Assembly (NCBI GenBank): GCA_037380725.1
Contig: JARRRL010000164.1
Coordinates: 1 to 7,953 of the forward strand
Direction of reading: 5' to 3'
Source: JARRRL01 sp037380725
GTDB lineage: Bacteria; Pseudomonadota; Gammaproteobacteria; Pseudomonadales; JANQJO01
DNA: 7,953 bases
A program made the translations under genes and the position numbers. The notes beneath the pieces were generated by a model. That model had not been told where the DNA came from and made no database searches. It saw only the letters and a list, made by a program, of their open reading frames with translations. Of this stretch, positions 6,101 through 7,953 are shown piece by piece (positions within the stretch are counted from its first letter, which is position 1; every line of letters begins with the position of its first letter).

Positions 6101-7630
6101 ATGAACACTAATAATACGATGCCGCCAGCCGACACAAACGTTGACCCCGAAGGTGAAGCAACGTCAAACGATAACACGGTGGTTAAACCACGTGCGACGA
6201 CAACTCCACCATCTCAGGGCAACGCGAAACCTACAAGCTCCGTGGCGCCATCATCATCAGAGAAAACGCGAATTCAACCGAGGTCACGACGCCAGGCGGC
6301 GCCACCAGCGGATGACCACTCGGTACAACCCAACATCACTGCATTAGAGGATGGCACGATCATCAAGCCACGCCATCGCCCTGTGCCCGTACGTCCAGCA
6401 CCTAAAGCAAAAAACCTGACTTATCGCAACGCCAAAATACGCGCACCCGAAACACAAGAGACGCTAGAACCCCACACCTCTGCGCTGTTGTCAGCGGCTC
6501 AACCGATCTTGGGTATCGTTCCCGAACTCCGACAATGCACAGAAGACACGGACCTGAAAGCACTGCGCAGCACCGTCAACGCCACACTAAAACGCTTTCA
6601 AGCTCAATTACGCGCGACCGTCGATACCGACACACTGCGAGAACACAGCTCCTACATCCTGTGTGCATTGATTGATGAAACCGTAATTACCAGCCCATGG
6701 GGAGAACACAGCGATTGGTCTCGTCACCCTTTGCTCAGTGAGTTTCACGGTGAAGCTTATGGCGGAGAGCGTTTTTTTCAAATTTTAGAACATGCGCTTC
6801 AAGCTCCTCGCGCGCACACAGATCTTTTGGAAATCATTTATTTTTCACTGATGCTCGGATTTCGAGGTGCGCTGCGGCTTGACGCCAATGGTGACACCAA
6901 AGTCCAGCAATATTGTCAAGAAATCTATGACCTACTGCCAGACACCCGTCGAAAACAATCTCATTTCTCTACCGACTCACCATTGCTGAGCACCATCACC
7001 TTATCTCGTGCTTGGCAAAGCTTTACCCCCTTGTGGATTATTGTTGCCACATTGGTTCTAATCGCGTTTTGCATTCACACGTATTTACACTTATCCAGCA
7101 CAAAAAAGACCGAAGCAGTCCTCTACGATTTAGCTCATTTAGTGGCACCCCCAGCAGGCCCCACATTATCCGATGTAACAGCACGACCAGAGGTCACCCA
7201 CCTTACCCAACGATTGGCTGAAGAAATCCAGCAAGGTGTACTGCGTGTCACGGAATACACGACCCACACGGAAATAGCGCTTATCGATTCACAGCTATTT
7301 CCCTCTGGCAGTACGGATATCGCTGAATCGGCACACCCCGTGCTGTATAAAATTGCGAAGGTATTGGAAGGACTACCGGGTAAAATTGTTGTATCTGGCC
7401 ACACCGATGACCAAGACATCAAGACCCCACAATATCCATCAAATTGGCATTTATCCTTAGCGCGTGCTGCGGCGATCGTCCGTTATTTGGAAGCGCAATC
7501 TACGTTATCTGGACGAATTGTTCCTGAGGGACGCGGTGCTGATCAGCCCATCACACGCGATGGCACCCCAGAAGCGAGAGCCCGTAATCGACGGGTAGTC
7601 ATTGAATGGTATTACGGAGGCGAATCGTGA
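6101..7630 (+). CDS. tssL: T6SS inner-membrane protein TssL (DotU type) with OmpA-like peptidoglycan-binding domain
   Basis: The 509-residue protein has four parts. A disordered Pro/Thr/Arg-rich N-terminus (1-115) carries three T-x-[IV]-[KQ]-P-R motifs at Thr26, Thr56 and Thr86. The cytoplasmic DotU domain (about 125-285) shows LLSAAQPILG, CALIDETVITSPWG, HGEAYGGERFF and the FSLMLGFRGALRL segment. One transmembrane helix spans about 311-329. A periplasmic OmpA-like domain (about 385-509) has GHTDD (433-437), NWHLSLARA and RNRRVVI (495-501), including the Asp and Arg positions that bind diaminopimelate in this family. TssL joins TssM in the inner-membrane ring, and the OmpA domain anchors the complex to peptidoglycan. 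No proper Shine-Dalgarno exists; AGG directly abuts the ATG, and an in-frame TAA at 6080 rules out a longer protein. The end overlaps tssM. Confidence 0.96.
   Translation: MNTNNTMPPADTNVDPEGEATSNDNTVVKPRATTTPPSQGNAKPTSSVAPSSSEKTRIQPRSRRQAAPPADDHSVQPNITALEDGTIIKPRHRPVPVRPAPKAKNLTYRNAKIRAPETQETLEPHTSALLSAAQPILGIVPELRQCTEDTDLKALRSTVNATLKRFQAQLRATVDTDTLREHSSYILCALIDETVITSPWGEHSDWSRHPLLSEFHGEAYGGERFFQILEHALQAPRAHTDLLEIIYFSLMLGFRGALRLDANGDTKVQQYCQEIYDLLPDTRRKQSHFSTDSPLLSTITLSRAWQSFTPLWIIVATLVLIAFCIHTYLHLSSTKKTEAVLYDLAHLVAPPAGPTLSDVTARPEVTHLTQRLAEEIQQGVLRVTEYTTHTEIALIDSQLFPSGSTDIAESAHPVLYKIAKVLEGLPGKIVVSGHTDDQDIKTPQYPSNWHLSLARAAAIVRYLEAQSTLSGRIVPEGRGADQPITRDGTPEARARNRRVVIEWYYGGES
6176..6373 (+). repeat. 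Three Thr-x-[IV]-[KQ]-Pro-Arg motifs at 30-residue period in TssL
   Basis: TVVKPR (Thr26), TRIQPR (Thr56) and TIIKPR (Thr86) start exactly 90 nt apart (6176, 6266, 6356), always with an ACG threonine codon. The sequence between them is not conserved. They sit in the cytoplasmic tail where Agrobacterium TssL is phosphorylated on a threonine and bound by Fha. Use as phosphosites is an inference. Confidence 0.6.
7616..7629 (+). promoter_or_regulatory. Strong ribosome binding site deciding the tssM GTG start
   Basis: GGAGG at 7616-7620 lies inside the last tssL codons, six bases before the GTG at 7627. It is the best Shine-Dalgarno sequence in the window and sets the tssM start; the GTGA overlap with the tssL stop indicates translational coupling. 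Confidence 0.85.
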
Positions 7631-7953
7631 AAAAAATTATCTCTATACTGCTTTCGCCCCCTCTGCTATCCGTAATCGGACTATTACTGTTCGCAGCCAT
7701 AATATGGTTTGTGGGTCCCGTTGTGGCGATTGCGTCTATTAAACCACTTGCTTTACCCCTCTCACGTGTGAGCGTGATCATTTTGGCTTTTCTCATTTGG
7801 GGGCTGAACAATTTACGTCAAAACAATGCAAATCAACAAGCGGCGAAACGCTTTACTCAAGAACACGGGGAAACCGTCAACCCGGGAGCCCCGACTCAAA
7901 ACACCAATACCGTCGATACAGATGAATTAGAAGATTCACATGACATACAAGAT
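7627..7953 (+). CDS. tssM: T6SS inner-membrane protein TssM (IcmF family), N-terminal part
   Basis: The frame starts at GTG 7627 and is open to the right edge, giving 109 residues of a protein usually over 1,000 long. The N-terminus has the family pattern: KKIISILLSPPLLSVIGLL leading into LFAAIIWFVGP (helix 1, about 13-36), a short loop with IKPLALPLSR, then VSVIILAFLIWGLNNLR (helix 2, about 47-60). After that comes a polar, Asn/Thr/Asp-rich cytoplasmic linker (from about 61) that should lead to the NTPase-like domain beyond the window. TssM spans the periplasm and connects TssL with TssJ. The GTG overlaps the tssL TGA by four bases, which suggests coupled, balanced production of the two partners. 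The remainder of the gene cannot be judged. Confidence 0.93.
   Translation, partial: MKKIISILLSPPLLSVIGLLLFAAIIWFVGPVVAIASIKPLALPLSRVSVIILAFLIWGLNNLRQNNANQQAAKRFTQEHGETVNPGAPTQNTNTVDTDELEDSHDIQD

Noticed and set aside
1..7953. CRISPR arrays, tRNA or rRNA genes, insertion sequences, attachment sites
   Set aside because: No regularly spaced repeats, cloverleaf sequences, transposase motifs or terminal inverted repeats were seen.

Overview
The window is part of a type VI secretion system (T6SS) locus from a Gram-negative proteobacterium, most likely a gammaproteobacterium. This rests on the gene families and their order (fha, tssJ, tssK, tssL, tssM); I cannot name the genus. T6SS is a contractile injection machine. 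Here the window carries its membrane-complex genes (tssJ, tssL, tssM), the baseplate-to-membrane adaptor (tssK) and a phospho-signalling pair (Ser/Thr kinase and FHA protein). No sheath, tube, VgrG or ClpV gene is present.

Layout. (1) Positions 1-1363, minus strand: 5' part of a PpkA-like transmembrane Ser/Thr kinase, running off the left edge. (2) About 1364-2377: a roughly 1 kb divergent intergenic region with no intact gene. It holds a perfect 15-bp tandem repeat, a short coding-like remnant on the minus strand, and stop-interrupted stretches just before the FHA gene. (3) 2597-3700, plus: the FHA-type T6SS protein (TagH/Fha). Its linker and C-terminal domain are intact, but its forkhead-associated domain is missing except for the last strands, which are encoded upstream of the first usable start. 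(4) 3690-4496: tssJ lipoprotein, overlapping the FHA gene by 11 bp and carrying a long extra C-terminal tail. (5) 4633-5979: tssK. (6) 6101-7630: tssL with a C-terminal OmpA-like peptidoglycan-binding domain. (7) 7627 to the right edge: start of tssM, a GTG start overlapping the tssL stop, behind a strong Shine-Dalgarno sequence.

Working together. TssJ (outer-membrane lipoprotein), TssM and TssL (inner membrane) form the trans-envelope complex, and TssK docks the baseplate on it. In other species a PpkA kinase phosphorylates a threonine, in Agrobacterium one in the N-terminus of TssL, and the FHA domain of Fha reads it to switch on assembly. Here the TssL N-terminus shows three Thr-x-[IV]-[KQ]-Pro-Arg motifs exactly 30 residues apart, while the FHA reader next door looks truncated or frameshifted and the kinase has HAD and DFA in place of HRD and DFG. 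The most interesting reading is a T6SS whose structural genes are intact but whose threonine-phosphorylation arm is decaying or has been rebuilt. A sequencing or assembly error in the FHA start region must be excluded first.
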